Part shown: piece by piece, positions 25,493 to 38,095 of the stretch
How positions within the stretch are numbered: position 1 is the stretch's first letter
Layout of the letters: each line of letters opens with the position of its first letter
DNA from: Perca fluviatilis
Lineage: Eukaryota; Chordata; Actinopteri; Perciformes; Percidae
Reading direction: 5' to 3'
DNA length: 64,000 nt
Assembly (NCBI RefSeq): GCF_010015445.1
Contig: NC_053120.1
Span: forward strand, 4,601,614-4,665,613
Translations under genes and position numbers: made by a program
The notes under the pieces: generated by a model
Told to the model about the DNA's origin: nothing
Database searches by the model: none
Seen by the model: the letters and a program-made list of their open reading frames with translations, nothing else

Positions 25493-27760
25493 GTATGAAT
25501 GTGAGCAATCTTGTCTTGTATTACAGAAACACCATGATGACGATCCTGTATACCCAGGTGCTCCCCTCACAAAAGGACAGAGTCTGCTCTTACTCATGTC
25601 ATATGTACTGAGGCACAATTTGACAGGAGTAGCTCTTCAGGATCTTCTTACAATGTTTAATGAACATTTCCCTGGCTTGGTGCCAGCAACCTCATATCTT
25701 TTTCATAAAGCGTATGGACAGTTTGGCCACTATGTGCCCCATTTTTATTGTATCAACTGTGAAAGCTACATGGGACCCAGTGAGACAGCTCCAAAAGATT
25801 GTTCTTCTTGTAATGCTGAATTTGACATGGAGAGAAACTTAAGGGTTGGGTCTTACTTTCTTGTACTTAGTCTATCAACCCAAATAGTTGACATTGTGGA
25901 AAAATCTGGGATGCATTTAAATGAAAGACAATCAATTCCAGGCATTATTTCAGATATTCAGTGTGGGGCTGAATATGAAAAACTCAAGCAGATCGGACAA
26001 ATAGGGGCTGATGACGTATCTGTTATGTGGAATTGTGATGGAATTCCAGTTTTCAACAGCAATAATTTTCAGATATGGCCAATTCAGCGTCAAATCATAG
26101 AGCTGTCACCAAAAGATCGCCAAGCCAACATATGTATACCATGCTTATGGTTTGGTAAAAGCAAGCCAAATATGATCACATTTTTAACTGCTTTTTTGGC
26201 AGAGCTCAAGGAACTGGAACAGACTGGAATTAAATGGATGGACTCTGAAAATGTAGACCATACAAACAAAGTTCATTTACTCATGTGCTCCTCAGATTCA
26301 TTTGCCCGCCCCCTCCTAAGAAACACAAAACTGTTTAATGGCAAATATGGGTGTGACTTCTGCCTTCACACTGGTGGTGGTCCATATGTCTGAGAAACCC
26401 CAGAACCACCTTTACGGACAGCGATGGATCATTTTCGGCATGCTATGCTGGCAACACCTGCTAATCCAGTAATGGGTGTGAAAGGCCCATCCCCTTTGAT
26501 GGAACTTGAGAGCTTCAAGATGATCACTGGATTCATTCCTGAGTACCAACACAGTGTCTGCCTGGGTGTCACTAAACAGATTACATCTCTGTGGCTAGAC
26601 AGTAAGCACCATAATGAAGACTGGTAGTTGGGCGGCAAGGTCAGTGATATAGACGAAGAATTGCTGGCCATTAACCCACCTGTGGAGGTCACAAGGGCAC
26701 CAAGATCAGTGAAGGACAGAAAATTCTGGAAAGCATCTGAGTGGAGGTCATTTTTGTTGTTTTATGCATTGCCTGTTTTGAATGGCATTCTAAAAAAGAA
26801 GTATTGGAATCATCTTTTTTTATTAGTTTTTGCGATACACACTCTTCTTCAGGATGCCATCAAAGTGAGACGTGGATGTGGCAGAACAAGCGCTGCGGAA
26901 ATTTGTGCTCAACTTTGAGAAACTGTATGGTGCTGCTAATGCTTCTTTTAATGTGGATTTATTAATGCACTTGGCAGCAGGCGTGCGTAACTGGGGACCA
27001 CTGTGGGCAACATCCACATTTCCATTTGAATCATTTAATGGGACTTTGCTTAGGTTTTTCAGTGGAACAACACATGTGCCAACACAAATAGTGAATAGAT
27101 TCCTTCGGGGGAGGGGTCTCTCAAAAAAAGCAGGGACTACAATGGCAAATGCTAATGACAGCATTAAAGACATTATTTGACTAACTTCAAAGTACCTCTA
27201 GCTTAAGATAGAAATCAAAGGACTTTCAACATAATGTCAGAGGTTTTTACGTCTCGAAGAAAGTTAGCACATCTGTGTTGGGTAGAGGATGGCTATTGAA
27301 AGTTTAATAGAGCATACATTCAGGGTTTATTTATGACCGTTTACTTGTAGCAGTGTGGTTTATCATTCATATAATAACACAACTCTTAAAAGAGAAATAA
27401 TTCAGTTGTACAGTTAAATGATGGAACGCTCTGCCAAGTTAGTGACCCTTGGTGGCTTTTACATCTGATGATGGGGCCTCATTCAACATCCACCAACTTC
27501 TGTATTTTTAGTAAAAGAGCTGGACAAGAGTGGAGGAAAGGTAGAGATGTCAGTTAAATATATCTTCCACATTTATAAAATGAGGTCTCACACCCATAAT
27601 ATATTTGCCGTGCATCCCCAATCACTCAAGCGTAAATGTGTTATGGTTAAGTCCAAGGACAAATGTATAAAGTCATTCCACTCCAACAATGTTAAGAGAC
27701 CTAAAATTATTGGGGAGCTAAACGCCAAACCTAATCTCTACATATCAGTCCTATAAGCAT
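25493..27760 (+). pseudogene. EnSpm/CACTA-type transposase pseudogene, copy 1
   Basis: A splice acceptor (attgtgttttag, ending 25492) precedes an exon reading YECEQSCLVLQKHHDDDP and onward. Domain signs: MWNCDGIPVFNSNNFQIWPI (26025-26085) matches the tnp2-type transposase core with its DG-P-F motif; zinc-binding-like CxxC pairs (CINCESY and DCSSCN) lie upstream; VRNWGPLWATSTFPFESFNG (near 26980-27045) matches the C-terminal region of these transposases. The frame breaks near 26385 (GGGPYV then stop), at 26625 (TAG after NEDW), near 26870 and again after 27180, so it is dead. The residues before 25493 in the same open frame belong to the TTAA element and intron, not to the protein. 5' exons were not found. 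Confidence 0.8.
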
Positions 27761-27769
27761 TAATACTGT

Positions 27770-28940
27770 TTGGTATGCTTCGTTCAGTTGCATGGCATAA
27801 TAGTGTGTAGAACAAGCATTATAACAAACACAAAATAAAACTATAAAAAGTTTTTAAGTGAAGGGGAATGATACTTTTGACTAACAGTCTCTGAACTTCA
27901 GTGCGCCCCGTAGACAGAGCTGACCTCTCACTGCTCCGTGAGTCAGCACATAAAATACAATATAGTAGCCTAGATATCTAGACGCACTCTAGCGGCAGCC
28001 AGGGTCAGTTTTTCAAAGTCAATTTTTACACTAATCTTGATCGCTATACCAATGTGAGTACTGATGATAGCAAAAAAATAAATACGAGCCAAATCAGTGG
28101 TAGCAACAACGGAGCTGCTGCAGCTAATGCCCAGAGCTTCCACTTAGCTGAAACAGCAGTTTTGGGGGCATAAGATACCTTTGTGCCTCTTAACAGACAA
28201 AAAATGCAATTAAAATGTCTGTGCAACATGAACAGGGACCTTAAATGACAACAAGATGCGTTTAGCAACTTAGCCAAAGTTTTTAAATCACCTACCCATT
28301 AGCTGCTACCTGTTAACTTGGAGTTAAGCACTGGAGTCATTCTTAAAAAATGAAGATGTGTTCAGAGTTTTGCCCCCGACCACATACGGCAAAAGTTTAA
28401 TCTATCACCTAGCGTTGCTCTGCCTGGTTGTAGCGCTATCCTATTGGTGCAGAGGAAATTTGAAAGACTTCCGTTTATCCCGCCATGCGGATTGAGCCCT
28501 GTCGATGAGTTCCCAGACCCAGGATCTTGATGTGGGTCTGGCTAACAATAGAGTATATTATGGGACAAGTATTTACCGTCTGTATTGAAACACTACTGCT
28601 CCTCCCGGTTTCTGCGCTGAAATTTCTGGAGGCTACTCTAGCTCGCCTGGCACTGTTCTCAAGGTCTCCACCTGTGTGCAACCCCACGTTCTGCCATGGT
28701 GAAGACGGCTCCATCAGATGTTCCTACCAGCGCTTTCTCTGACCCCTCCACATCCTATTGTGATTTTCTCGCCATGCTTTCCAGGATAATCATCTCCTTA
28801 GTACTGTATTGCTGGAAATTAATTTTACAAAAACCCAGGTATGGGGTGCCAGGGCTTTGTGGGTGCGCGGTATCTGCAAATCCACCTCATCACTCAGTTC
28901 GGTTCGTAACAGTTTTTTAACAAACGCTATCACTGACCCA
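27770..28940. other. Intergenic, dispersed repeats only
   Basis: No coding sequence is supported. The stretch ending GGGTCTGGCTAAC (28536-28548) resembles a common fish transposon terminus, but the other end was not located. This is the start of the ~3.4 kb that separates the two large duplicated blocks. Confidence 0.4.
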
Positions 28941-28949
28941 TCTTTGCCC

Positions 28950-29342
28950 TGCTCTCGGGGACCAAGTCATTCAATTTGTCCTCCAGCTTCTGTTGGTCCT
29001 TCATCATTTGTTGGAGAGTGGTGTTAGCTTCAGTACTCCATGATCCGTGTCATCGATCTGGGTCTCCATCTTGCTGATTTTCGTTTTTTGCTCCTTTATA
29101 GCATGCATGTATGTCGCTAGCTGTTGGTTGACGTCTTGCTTGAACTCCGTAAATTCTTCTCGTGTCAATTTCTTCTTTAAACATTTTTAGATCTTGCTTT
29201 GAGTTACGATTTAAAGTCGCCAATCTGCTTACTTATAGCCAAAACCCATGCACCCCGTTCCTGTTGTTGAGTCGCGCCATGTTGACCTTCTTCCCGCATG
29301 TTGTCCTCCCTCTAACTTTGCCTTTGTACCCTTGCCCTTCAT
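28950..29342 (-). pseudogene. LINE ORF1-like fragment
   Basis: On the minus strand an ATG at 29342 opens MKGKGTKAKLEGGQHAGRRS. After a frame break the sequence continues FTEFKQDVNQQLATYMHAIK then EQKTKISKMETQIDD, a heptad-rich coiled-coil segment. A basic N-terminus plus coiled coil suits ORF1 of L1/Tx1-type LINEs. It is short, frameshifted and without an adjoining reverse transcriptase. Confidence 0.45.
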
Positions 29343-29344
29343 AA

Positions 29345-30447
29345 TCTTAACAGATTCAACTTTTTTTGTTTTCTTTGAATTCAGTTTTATGAGGGTTAGT
29401 AAATACTTAAGGAAGTACTGATCTTTTTAAATTGACATCTTTCACCACATTAAACACTTTTTTTTTTGTCAAATGTGCTAGTTACATTAAAATTATACAA
29501 AATAAGTTTTGTATTCACAAATTCATGTTGAACATACCATATGTTGCCTGTAAGACTTACATTTTGGCGACATTGTTTTAATTCTGAATTACAACGCAAC
29601 GTCTCTAAAACATAAATGCATCCGGTGAAGTCATATAACTTCAAGTTAGAACTATTTACTTTTAACGCTGGCGTTTTACAAAGAAACATATTTGGTTCAG
29701 GTTGCATTTTGTGTATAAATACAAAAGCATACTTTTTGTTTTTTAATTTTTGTTTGCATCTTTCACCACATTAAACACAAACAATCTTTTAAGTCAATGT
29801 GGTTACATTTAAATGATACAAATGTATTCACAAATTAAAATTCATATGCATATGTGTGCGAACATTAGTGGCTCACATGCAGCGGCAACATGACAACATG
29901 TACTGACAACATGAACTGTGTCTGTTTGTGTGCGTGTGTTTCATGTGTATAATGGCACACAAGCACAGGAAAGTTGTAGGAGTGTGTGTATGGATGAATA
30001 TTATACTTTTTTTTTTTCTATGGCGGTCATTTTGACCGTAAACAAAAAATAAGTGTGACTAAGTTGAATAAATCACTCAAAATTCAAAGAAAGTAGTCAC
30101 AATGAATGTTATGTGTTCAAATGCCATTTGTGGTTTTGTGTGATCTGTTGAAAATGTTTTTTTTTTTACTACTTCTTACTGGTTCGCTTAGAATTGAAAA
30201 CGCAATTTCTGGTAGAGTGTTGCTGTGGGCATGGGAAAAAAGAGGTGTGGGAAAAGGGGTATGTTGGGAAAAGGGAGTGAACACCGATCCGGGCCAGAAA
30301 CGAAGAAGGCACAGCCAGATGAGTCGGAGGCAGCGGAGGACGGAGGACAGCGAGACATATGGACTAGAGCTAAGCATGCACAGACATACAATCAACATGT
30401 ACTGACAACATGAACTGTGGCTGTTTGTGTGTGTGTGTGTGTGTGCG

Positions 30448-30485
<38 letters not shown>

Positions 30486-30495
30486 TGCGTGCAGT

Positions 30496-30530
<35 letters not shown>

Positions 30531-31137
30531 GTGTGCGTGAGTGTGGGTAGAAATGCATTGACCTTTGGGCCTAGACCCATTCACGCTTATTACAATCACT
30601 TACTTGGCCTGTTGTAAGAGGAGCCTTACACATTCCTATTTTACAACCCTGCCTTACACACGTTCTGCTCTCTGCCCAAAGAGTGTAAAGATACTCGATT
30701 TAATTCTTGGTCATTGGCTCATTTCAAACGCATCAGTGTTACTCAAACTTACATTCATGCTGTGTGTAGAATGAAAACCCTATCTTTCTCTGTTTTCAAA
30801 CGGGGAAGAAACCCTTTTATGCTCAAAATTTAACGCTACACCCCTCTTCTCTCACTGGATCATTTCAAACACATCCGGATATTTCATCTCTAACGCTCAT
30901 TGGATCATTTAAATGAAACATTTTTCTACTTCCTGTGACGCCCTCATTGCATCACTTAACACACGTCATTTCCGGGACACGCCTTCCTTCTAGAAGCTTC
31001 CAGAACAGACCAGTCACACACACCTGGAAGGTATCAATCACTTTCTGACAGGTCGTGACCTCTTGACCCCCCAGGTCAAAAGGTCATCCATCAAAATCCC
31101 ACATACCAAAGTGACAGAAACCTCCTCCTTATATCTC
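29345..31137. other. AT-rich spacer with (TG)n microsatellite
   Basis: A ~22-bp segment containing TTTCACCACATTAAACAC is repeated at about 29438 and 29758. A broken (TG)n tract covers 30421-30535. No gene was recognised. The right limit is the breakpoint where the second IFIT block starts inside a coding exon. Confidence 0.6.
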
Positions 31138-32405
31138 TCGCTTGGATTTGGGCGACTGTCCCTGACATTAATGATTTTCCATTTGTAGCAGAGGGCAGCG
31201 CATCTCTTCAGATAACGCTCATCTGGATTGGTTCCCAGAGCCTCCTCTGCCAAATCAATGGCCTCATCAATAGAAAAATAGTAATTGTAAACCTTTAGTA
31301 ATGGTTTAATACCACTGTAGCTGCTGACAGGATTCTTCAACACCTTTGTGGCTAACTCACGTGCTTCTTCTTCAATACTTTCTCCTTTCTGAGCACATTG
31401 ATGAAGGTAGTGAACAGCGAGGTACAAGTTTTCTGGATCCTGTTCCTTGGCGATTCTCATTTTCTCCAGAAGGTCAGCCTTCAGCTTTTTGTTTTGCCTG
31501 AAAGAGCCCACTAACCCTAAGACGTAGCTGGTGTTCCACTCCACCATGTCCGGCTGCATCCTGATGGCTCTCTGGAAGTAATCTGCAGCCTGTTTCTTTT
31601 GCTCTCTGCTGAACTTCATCAGGGTCCAGGCTTTCTCAGCGTAGATCTCTGGATGGAGCTGGTCCTGGGATGGAGATGGGTATTTATTCATCAGGGCGTT
31701 GACCTTTGACAGGTAAGCCTGACTCTCTGCTTGGTCTCCCAGGTGGTGGTGCAGCCACGCCAGGTTCCCGTAGTTCACCACCAACCAGGGACCCTCATCT
31801 GCGTTTCTTATCTTGCTGAAGGCCTCTGCAGCCTTGTTGAAGAAACTCTGGTCTTCGGTGAACCCCAGCTTGTACTGAACGAACCCCGCGAGGTTGTAAA
31901 TGTGACCCAGCCAGCTGTTCCCCTCCCCGGTGCCGATGTCTTCGAACTTTTCCTTTCGAACGTAACAGTATGGACTTGCTGGGGTCCAGATCCCAGGTGA
32001 AGTGGCACTGCAGGGCCTCCAGTTTGGACTCCAGTGTTGTTTGACTCTGAGCAGCACTGATGGAGAATAAAAATAACATCAACAGTAAGTTAATATGATA
32101 TGTTATACAGGCTAGGCTAGGCCTACCTCTTTGTTCGTAACAGTAAAATATTGTAAAACCCCTTTTTCATCTGTGAAATGTTATTCCATGTTGCAAAGTT
32201 TTGGCGTTCCTTTCTGATGAAAATACAAAATCAGCACTAACGTCGCAATAAAGACTTTTTCTGTAAGTCGTAATGATCAGAACGGGTCAGATGTCCGTCC
32301 CAAGATGGCGGCGGCAGAGACGCAGACGCATCTCACAAGCCGAAGACGGTCTCTAATAGGCCTAAATACATTCAGATCTCAACTAAACACAGGACGTTTG
32401 TGAGG

Positions 32406-32437
<32 letters not shown>

Positions 32438-32706
32438 GCATAAGCCACCGTTATATTCATGGCAGTGTAGGAAAATAAATCGATCATTAGCCTATTTGTT
32501 TTTTAGTTTTTTAAAGTAGGCTAAATGCATGAAAATGGAAGAAATGAAAAGAACAAGAAACAGAAGAGAGAAAAGGTAAGAATAAAGAAAGAAAGGAGGG
32601 ACTCAAAACATAGTTATATCCATAATATGTGGAGCTCTGGGATTCAGTAATATCTTAATAACCTAAATTATAACGATTCTCATTATTCAGCCACTCACCT
32701 CATCAT
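31138..32706 (-). pseudogene. IFIT pseudogene E (copy of gene C, truncated and frameshifted)
   Basis: Exon 1 (32699-32706, ATGATGAG with intact gtgagt) and the exon 2 start (32056, same acceptor) are intact. Exon 2 has one extra base near 31960 (TTTCGAACG against TTTCGACG in C), which shifts the frame after about residue 38. It also has a 3-base loss near 31851 that removes the Ala of EDAQSFF. The remaining frame is otherwise open and gene C-like down to RDSRPNPSE (about residue 309 of C). At 31138-31137 homology stops abruptly and unrelated sequence follows, so the last ~130 codons and the family 3' end are absent. It cannot encode a full IFIT. Confidence 0.9.
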
Positions 32707-32900
32707 TCAGCTGTTTCCTCCTCGACCTAAATATGAGTTAGATTTGCGCCTGATGCTGCTTCAAAGAGAAAAGTCCGAGTTGTGGCATTTGCATATCATG
32801 TCAACTCTTCAGTTGTGTCTTAACGCGGCTTGACTTTCGTTTTCCAGGAACGAAAGTCACATCCGAAAGAAATAAACTAAAACATGACTCCTCCCACTGT
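32707..32900 (-). promoter_or_regulatory. Promoter of pseudogene E with intact ISRE
   Basis: GGAAAACGAAAG on the minus strand (32834-32845) and the octamer ATTTGCAT (32787-32794) are the same as in gene C. The promoter therefore looks competent although the gene is broken. Confidence 0.65.
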
Positions 32901-33184
32901 GTGATTATTTACTCTTATGTAGATTTCAGGTTAGAAAAAGTTGTTTCTTCTCCTTGAAACTAGGCTATATATATGCAGTTATAAGCTATATTTAGTTTAT
33001 GTGGACACTTTGAACATTTACAAATGAAAATGGACGAAATAGAATCCACACATACAGCAGACTACAACACTTTCAGATATAAATCAGATATTGGAGGCAT
33101 AAAGGCTACGTGATGGACTGAACAAATAGACTATAAAGCAATGAAAACAATCTGCAAAGCCTTTCATATTTTTTTCTTTATTTT

Positions 33185-33185
33185 G

Positions 33186-33228
<43 letters not shown>
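33185..33228. repeat. (TA)n microsatellite
   Basis: About 21 TA units, followed by TGTG/TATG runs. The paralogous site near 15494 has only a few units. Confidence 0.95.
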
Positions 33229-33235
<7 letters not shown>

Positions 33236-33353
33236 ATGTATGTATATATATGTGTGTGTATGTATGTATAAGACAGAACACATCAAATGGAAATATTAAG
33301 ACGTCATGTTCATTAGCCTACTTTAAACACGTGTTTAGTCGGCCCTACATGTG

Positions 33354-33582
33354 GAGCATCTTCTGTCTGCAGGTGAGCTGGGACAGCGGTTACCTAGGAG
33401 ACGCCTGCATGATGACGTTCTGCTGCCACCTACCGGTGTAATCAGATTACTGTTTGTTACCACTTCACACTGACAGGGGTCAGTTTCACTGAAAAACACT
33501 TCTATTAGACACAACATCTCTATTTAATCATCTTTAACCTGTCACCTCTGAGATATTAATGTACAGTTGTATTTGTTTGATC
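33354..33582. repeat. Conserved IFIT-unit block, copy in unit 2
   Basis: Nearly identical to 15615-15840, 50786-51015 and 62004-62232. It retains the CCTACCGGTG form. It lies between the promoter of E and the 3' flank of F. Confidence 0.85.
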
Positions 33583-35125
33583 CATGTTGACTTATATAAC
33601 AGGTAGAAGCACTCATTTGTTCCTCTCTCAGTCACGCTCAATAATGAGCCGCGATGAATGTATGACTATGAATTAATTAATGTATATTGGTGACTGAATG
33701 TATGTATGGATATGAATGGAGAAATGAATGCATGGATATTTATGAATGGATAAATGAATGTGTATGACTGAATGCATGGATGCTTATGGAAGTAGGAATG
33801 ACTGTTTGTAAGGCATGTGTGGGTGAACAGAAGAATGTAGGAAGGATGGCTTTTGTGCTCAAGTATAGAAAATGGTCATTTGCTCTTTGAGGAGCCCAAA
33901 TGTTTAATGTACACTTGTCTTTTAACTGTTTTAACCCTGTGCTTGTTGTGTGTCTCTGTTGTAACTCTTCTCCCAGTGTCCACAACATAATTCTCCTTGG
34001 GGAGACTAATAAATATACTTTGATTTTGACTGAAAAGTTGAAAGTTAACAAAACAAACAATTTGGCAGCAGCTTTCAAAGGTTATAGTTTGGTTAACATC
34101 CATCATCGTCCTGTGTGAAGTTCTGCAAGATTGTGTAGAAAACAGGAATTTCTTGTATAGTTACCACCAAGTAAAATAACCCTAGTGAGGATTTCTTAGT
34201 TCACATAATGTTTGTATTTTTTTCCAAACTCTTTTATTTTTTTATTGACTTTTTCAATTTGAACAAAAAGTGACAGAGCAGAATAATCAAGGTGAACACA
34301 GCAAAATGGAACTAATACGTCACATAAAGTAGATTTAATAGTATCGCGGAGGCTACAAATGACGATCATATTCAGGTTATACATCAAATTAACAGCCTTC
34401 ATTATAAAACATTTATGATTCATACAGCGAAGCAAATTTCATACAGAGAGTATAATGTTCTTATATAAACTTAAAATCAGAGGTGTATAGTCCAGGTGCC
34501 AGAAAGTAAAAATCCTGCCATGTTTTGGATCTGCCTCTACATCTAGAACAGGTGTTTTCACTAATGAGCTCATCTACCTGGTAGAGGAGCTGGTTTAGTG
34601 ATGGTTGGGACAGCTGCTGGACAGGATTTCTACTTTCTGGCACCTGGACTATACACCTCTGCTTAAAATACAGTTCAAATGAACAACAATTCAACACAAC
34701 AGGAATATAACACCATAATTAAGTAAAGAAAGACAACATTTAATCAAAATCTATTTAAATTAATCATGTAATGACATTTGAACATGTCCACAGTGGATGA
34801 TATTTAAATGACCAGTGTTATTAAATGATTCCGCTTGTTTCATATATCTAGTAGACTACTGCTGACAGGTTTTAGGGCAAAAACAACCTTTGTCTTCCAT
34901 AAAGTGTAAAAAAAGGTCTTTAAAGGATACAGCTCAAAATATAGGCTACAATCTTTTTCTTTGCGATAACCGTGACAAACCAAAAACAACCATTTGATCG
35001 TACATGTTCTGAATAAGATGTTGCTGCTTCTGGACCAGCAGACCAACAGAAGGAAACAGGTTTTCCTGATGTGTGATCAATTTCTGGATTAAGAACCAGT
35101 GCTTTTAAAAACACTATAATGGCTC

Positions 35126-37771
35126 TTACAGGTTTTCCAGAAACTCCTCTATTTCTCTACACATTGGGCTCCTGCCTCTGTCTCTAATCTTCTTCAGAGT
35201 GTCGATGCTGTACCGACGAAAGGAGGATTGCTGCGGTATCGCTGCAGCCTTCATGTTATATTGTATTGACCTTTGGTAATCCCTACAATGGAGGAATAAA
35301 TAATTTGCATAGTTGTTGTAGAGCATCTGTTTGTCTGCAGGTTCCAGATCACTTTCTAGCAGTTCCTGGTATATCTGCTCAGCTTTGGCCATGCTTTTTT
35401 TTGACTTTGCATATATATTTGCAAGTTCTATTTTCTTCATAAGGAAAGAATGAGGGTAGAGAGCAATCACCTCTTTATGGAGACTGATTGCTCTGTCTAT
35501 CATGCTTGGATTTGGGCGACTGTCCCTGACATTAATGATTTTCCATTTGTAGCAGAGTGCAGCGCATCTCTTCAGATAACGCTCATCTGGATGTTTTTCC
35601 AGAGCCTGCTCTATCAAATCAACGGCCTCATCAAAAGAAACATAGTTTCTGTAAACCCTTATTAATGGTTTAATACCACTGTAGCTGCCGACAGGATTTC
35701 TCAACACCTTTGTGGCTAACGCACGTGCTTCATCTTTGATTCTCTCTCTTTTCTTTGCACGTTGCTCAAGATAGTAAACAGCAATGTACAAGTTCTCTGG
35801 ATCCTGTTCCTTGGCGATTCTCATTTTCTTCAGAAGGTCAGCCTCCAGCCCTGTTTTGCTGTGCTTAAATTCATTCACTAACCCTAAGACGTAGCTGGTG
35901 TTCCACTCCACCATGTCCGGCTGCATCCTGATGGCTCTCTGGAAGTAATCTGCAGCCTCTTTCTTTTGTTCTCTGCTGAACTTCATCAGGGTCCAGCCTT
36001 TCTCAGCGTAGATCTCTGGATGGAGCTGGTCCTGGGATGGAGATGGGTATTTATTCATCAGGGCGTTGACCTTTGACAGGTAAGCCTGACTCTCTGCTTG
36101 GTCTCCCAGGTGGTGGTGCAGCCACGCCAGGTTCCCGTAGTTCACCACCAACCAGGGACCCTCATCTGCGTTTCTGATCTTGCTGAAGGCCTCTGCAGCC
36201 TTGTTGAAGAAACTCTGGGCGTCTTCGGTGAACCCCAGCTTGTACTGAATGAACCCCCGCAGGTTGTAAATGTGACCCAGCCAGCTGTTCCCCTCCTCGG
36301 TGCCGATGTCTTCGAACTTTTCCTTTCGACGTAACAGTATGGACTTGCTGGGGTCCAGATCCCAGGTGAAGTGGCACTGCAGGGCCTCCAGTTTGGACTC
36401 CAGTGTTGTTTGACTCTGAGCAGCACTGATGGAGAATAAAAATAACATCAACAGTAAATCAATGTGATATGCCTGAAAGTGTTTGGATAATCCCTGTTCA
36501 TTTCATGTGGAGGAGGGAGGAGGGAAGGAAGGAAGGAAGATAGAAATGGCTCCTTCCCTACTTCTGGCACTCTTGCTCAGACCACACCCTGAACTGTGCC
36601 TTCATTTAAATCATATATACTCTATATGTTTAGATACAGCATTGGATGTTGCTGTTCATTGAGCGATAAATCAGCGTGACCGCCATGGGATTGACAAGCC
36701 GCGTCTTCTAATGTATGTTACCGTCGCCGAGGCAGGAGTTCTATCCACAATTAAAATTAAAATTTACAACAGATTTTCAAGCAGTTTGTTTTGCTACTAA
36801 TGCCTATTGCCTCCATGTAGGCCTACTGATGATACAGGATACTTGTGTGTAAAAGTGTGAGTTTTCGAACCAAAATACCTTATCTTGTGTAGACATTAAC
36901 AGTATGCAACTTTAACCGTCTATATGATTTAAATTGGTGACTTATATAAACATTCACACTCATAAAGTTATGAAAGATGGCATTAGCTATAGAGACACCA
37001 AAACCGTTTTTGTACCAGGCTGTAAACATGTTTACTTCAGCTGTGATTTTTTAACATGGGGTTCTGTGGGGAGTGACTCCAGGGACTAAAGTTCAGCCCA
37101 GAGCTGATAGCATCATTTACAGCATCTTACTAATTACTTTAATTTTTTTTAAATGGGCTACTTTATCTGACACAAGCTAGCATTAGCTTAATTCAGTATC
37201 AGGACAGTCACTTAACTTTAACGTTATCTTAAAAGAAGGATTAACGTTAGGTTAGGCTAGGCCTACCTCTTCGTTCGTAACAGTAAAATATTATAAAACC
37301 CCTTTTTCATCTGTGAAATGTTATTCCATGTTGCAAAGTGTTGGCCTTCCTTTCGGATGAAAATACAAAATCAGCACTAACGTCTCAATAAAGACTTTTT
37401 CTGTAAGTCGTAATGATCAGAACGGGTCAGATGTCCGTCCCAAGATGAAGCGGCGAGAGACGCATGACGCATCTCACAAGCAGAAGACGGGTCTCTAATA
37501 GGCCTATATACATTCAGATCTCAACTAAACACAGGACGTTTGTGAGTGACAGACAGACAGCATAAGACACTGTTATATTCATGGCAGTTATTTATTTTTT
37601 TTAAGTAAATACATATGACCCTGGCTTAGCGGGAAAATGGAAGAAATGAAAAGAACAAGAAACAGACTCAAAATGGTCATATCCAAAATATGTGGAGCTC
37701 TGGGATTCAGTACTATCTTATAATAACCTAAATTATAATGATTATCACTATTCAGCCACTCACCTCATCAT
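35126..37771 (-). CDS. IFIT-like TPR protein, gene F (two exons, paralog of D)
   Basis: Exon 1 at 37764-37771 (ATGATGAG, gtgagt) joins exon 2 at 36425-35126, giving 1308 nt or 435 residues starting MMSAAQSQTTLESKLEALQC and ending FLENL through the same CAA-to-TAA stop as D. It differs from D at only about a dozen residues across the protein. Helical TPR segments match the family in full: HIYNLRGFIQYKLGFTEDAQ, AADYFQRAIRMQPDMVEW, DEAVDLIEQALEKHPDERYL and KAEQIYQELLESDLEPADK. Two sites where F differs from C, D and E (GFIQ rather than GFVQ, EKGWTL rather than EKAWTL) match gene B, which suggests gene conversion. It is a full-length, open copy and probably a functional protein. Its promoter carries the same altered ISRE as D. 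Confidence 0.9.
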
Positions 37772-38095
37772 TCAGCTGTTTCCTCGACCTAAATATGAGT
37801 TAGATTTGCACCTGATGTTGCTTCAAAGAGAAAAGTCTGAGGTGTGGCTTTTTGCATATAAAGTCTTCAGTGCTGTCTCAACGCGGTTGATGCTCGTTTC
37901 CCAGCAACAGAAGTCACATCCCGGGAAAAAAACTAAAACTTGTTGAAGCACGCAGCTTTAAATAGTCGCGCTGAAGTCGGGCGCGGATGTCTGGCGGGGT
38001 GTTTGCAATGATAACTTTATTTTTTACTATCTCAGCATGACTGTCGTTTCCCAGGAATGGAAACTTAGAAACACACTTGGAAAAAAGCATGAAAC
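37772..38095 (-). promoter_or_regulatory. Promoter region of IFIT gene F, degraded ISRE
   Basis: Nearly identical to the D promoter. The ISRE site reads GGGAAACGAGCA on the minus strand (near 37890-37902), lacking the second half-site, and the octamer is altered. A second GGGAAACGACAG lies near 38043-38054. Confidence 0.5.

Noticed and set aside
30370..30599. HTHTHT-rich ORFs at 30.4-30.6 kb
   Set aside because: Translation of a TG/CA microsatellite.
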